Of a stretch of DNA of 64,000 nt, positions 63,406 to 64,000 are shown piece by piece. The stretch is from the NCBI GenBank assembly GCA_011390345.1, contig JAABSP010000007.1:31378-95377 (forward strand), written 5' to 3'. The translations under genes and the position numbers were made by a program. Source of the stretch: Desulfobacteraceae bacterium. Its GTDB lineage: Bacteria > Desulfobacterota > Desulfobacteria > Desulfobacterales > JAABSP01. Each line of letters starts with the position of its first letter. The first letter of the stretch is position 1. A model generated the notes under the pieces. The model did no database searches. It was given only the letters and a program-made list of their open reading frames with translations, and had not been told where the DNA came from.

Positions 63406-64000
63406 TCAGTGCTGCGCCAGAAGTTTCTCCGATGGCTCCAAAAGATGCCCCTCGATGCCGCCCAAGGGGCTGTTGGCCACAACGATCACCCGGCATTTTT
63501 TCAGGATACTGGAATTGGCGTCGGCCGCCCGGACCGCCTTCGCGTCATTTTCGCTGATCACCAGGTTGGTCTTTGACAGCCCCTGGGCCGCGGTCGCGTC
63601 TTTGACGATGTATCTTCTCCGCCGCGGCCGGCGATTCTTCTCATCCTCCGGCGCCCCATCATTGGCTCCATCATTGTCCTGGGCAAAAGCCTCGCTCTCC
63701 CAGAGTGAGAGGAGCCGATCCACCATCTTTTCCACTCCTTCTTTCTCTGGTCCTTTTTTCTCCGGCTTTGCGGCCGAACCCCACTGATCGGCCGGCGCAT
63801 CGGAGATCACATACCGTGCCATCCCCCGACGGACCAGCGCGGATCGATCCACATCCTCGAGGCCATAGACACGCTCTCCGTCCGGGGTGAGGATCTCCGG
63901 GAAGAGGGCAGGCCGAATCCCGCTTTCTGCTGTGATTTTCCGCGCGTCGATGATCAGCCAGAGATCCGATTCCGCATCCGCCGTCTGGTTCCGGGGTTCG
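63406..64000 (-). CDS. LPP20/FlgT-like exported protein, partial
   Basis: The frame is open to the right edge, so at least 198 residues are seen and the N-terminus is missing. The visible part contains DLWLIIDARKITAESGIRPALFPEIL, VRRGMARYVISD, an acidic/basic linker with DEKNRRPRRRRY, then KTNLVISENDAKAVRAADANSSILKKCRVIVVANSP, the typical ending of LPP20/FlgT-like proteins that help assemble surface structures. Its stop is 3 bases before the cyclase gene, so the two are co-transcribed. The upstream part lies outside the window. Confidence 0.75.
   Translation of the reverse strand, partial: EPRNQTADAESDLWLIIDARKITAESGIRPALFPEILTPDGERVYGLEDVDRSALVRRGMARYVISDAPADQWGSAAKPEKKGPEKEGVEKMVDRLLSLWESEAFAQDNDGANDGAPEDEKNRRPRRRRYIVKDATAAQGLSKTNLVISENDAKAVRAADANSSILKKCRVIVVANSPLGGIEGHLLEPSEKLLAQH

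Noticed and set aside
16036..64000. Selenoprotein genes with in-frame TGA
   Set aside because: selA suggests they exist, but no gene in this window is interrupted by TGA with a conserved frame continuing after it.

Overview
The window is GC-rich and densely coding. It looks like chromosome of a Gram-negative, anaerobic, deltaproteobacterial-type (Desulfobacterota-like) bacterium. This is inferred from the mix of genes: anaerobic ribonucleotide reductase with its radical-SAM activase, SelA, a fused CobA-HemD protein, HemW, PilT-type ATPases, an acetate-type permease beside a propionyl/acetyl-CoA synthetase, and many lipoproteins and outer-membrane proteins. No rRNA, tRNA, transposase, prophage or CRISPR array was seen.

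Left end (1-10.7 kb): a very long minus-strand frame with no stop runs off position 1. It encodes a multi-RAMP (Cas7-like) protein, the clearest trace of a type III CRISPR-like effector. It is followed by a secreted pentapeptide-repeat protein and a small secreted protein with an internal duplication, then a periplasmic Cache protein, SatP, PrpE, an acyl-CoA ligase with an 11-bp tandem repeat at its 3' end, and an unknown exported protein.

10.8-20.5 kb: the translation operon infC-rpmI-rplT-pheS-pheT (minus strand), in which infC appears to start at AUA. Divergent from it are selA, a degenerate GGDEF-TPR protein, gmhA and a conserved protein of uncertain family. 20.4-36.5 kb: housekeeping genes, comprising an HExxH exported protein, a PRC-barrel protein, a haem/sirohaem operon (FmdB-like, hemC, cobA-hemD, hemW), a YchF GTPase, a hydantoinase/oxoprolinase, an orphan AbrB-type protein, a cereblon-like CULT-domain protein, pepA, ktrAB, coaX, an MBL hydrolase and a 51-residue conserved peptide. 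36.5-45.5 kb: a pilT/pilU-type cluster with yggT, then proC and a thiol-redox group (MauE/DoxX-like, DsbD, thioredoxin lipoprotein) ending in a 72-bp tandem array that repeats the 3' ends of two convergent genes.

45.9-64 kb: nrdD-nrdG and an M14 peptidase-dockerin protein, then a run of exported proteins on one strand: a CsgG/FlgT-like lipoprotein, an OmpA-like lipoprotein, a Slam-like TPR/beta-barrel protein, a second CsgG-like protein, a plant-type LRR protein with AT-richer sequence, and a large duplicated-domain lipoprotein. Facing them is a CHASE2-adenylate cyclase in an operon with an LPP20/FlgT-like protein that runs off the right edge. I read 50.5-64 kb as a possible surface-lipoprotein assembly/display locus. 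That locus, the RAMP fusion and the CULT protein are the parts most worth following up.
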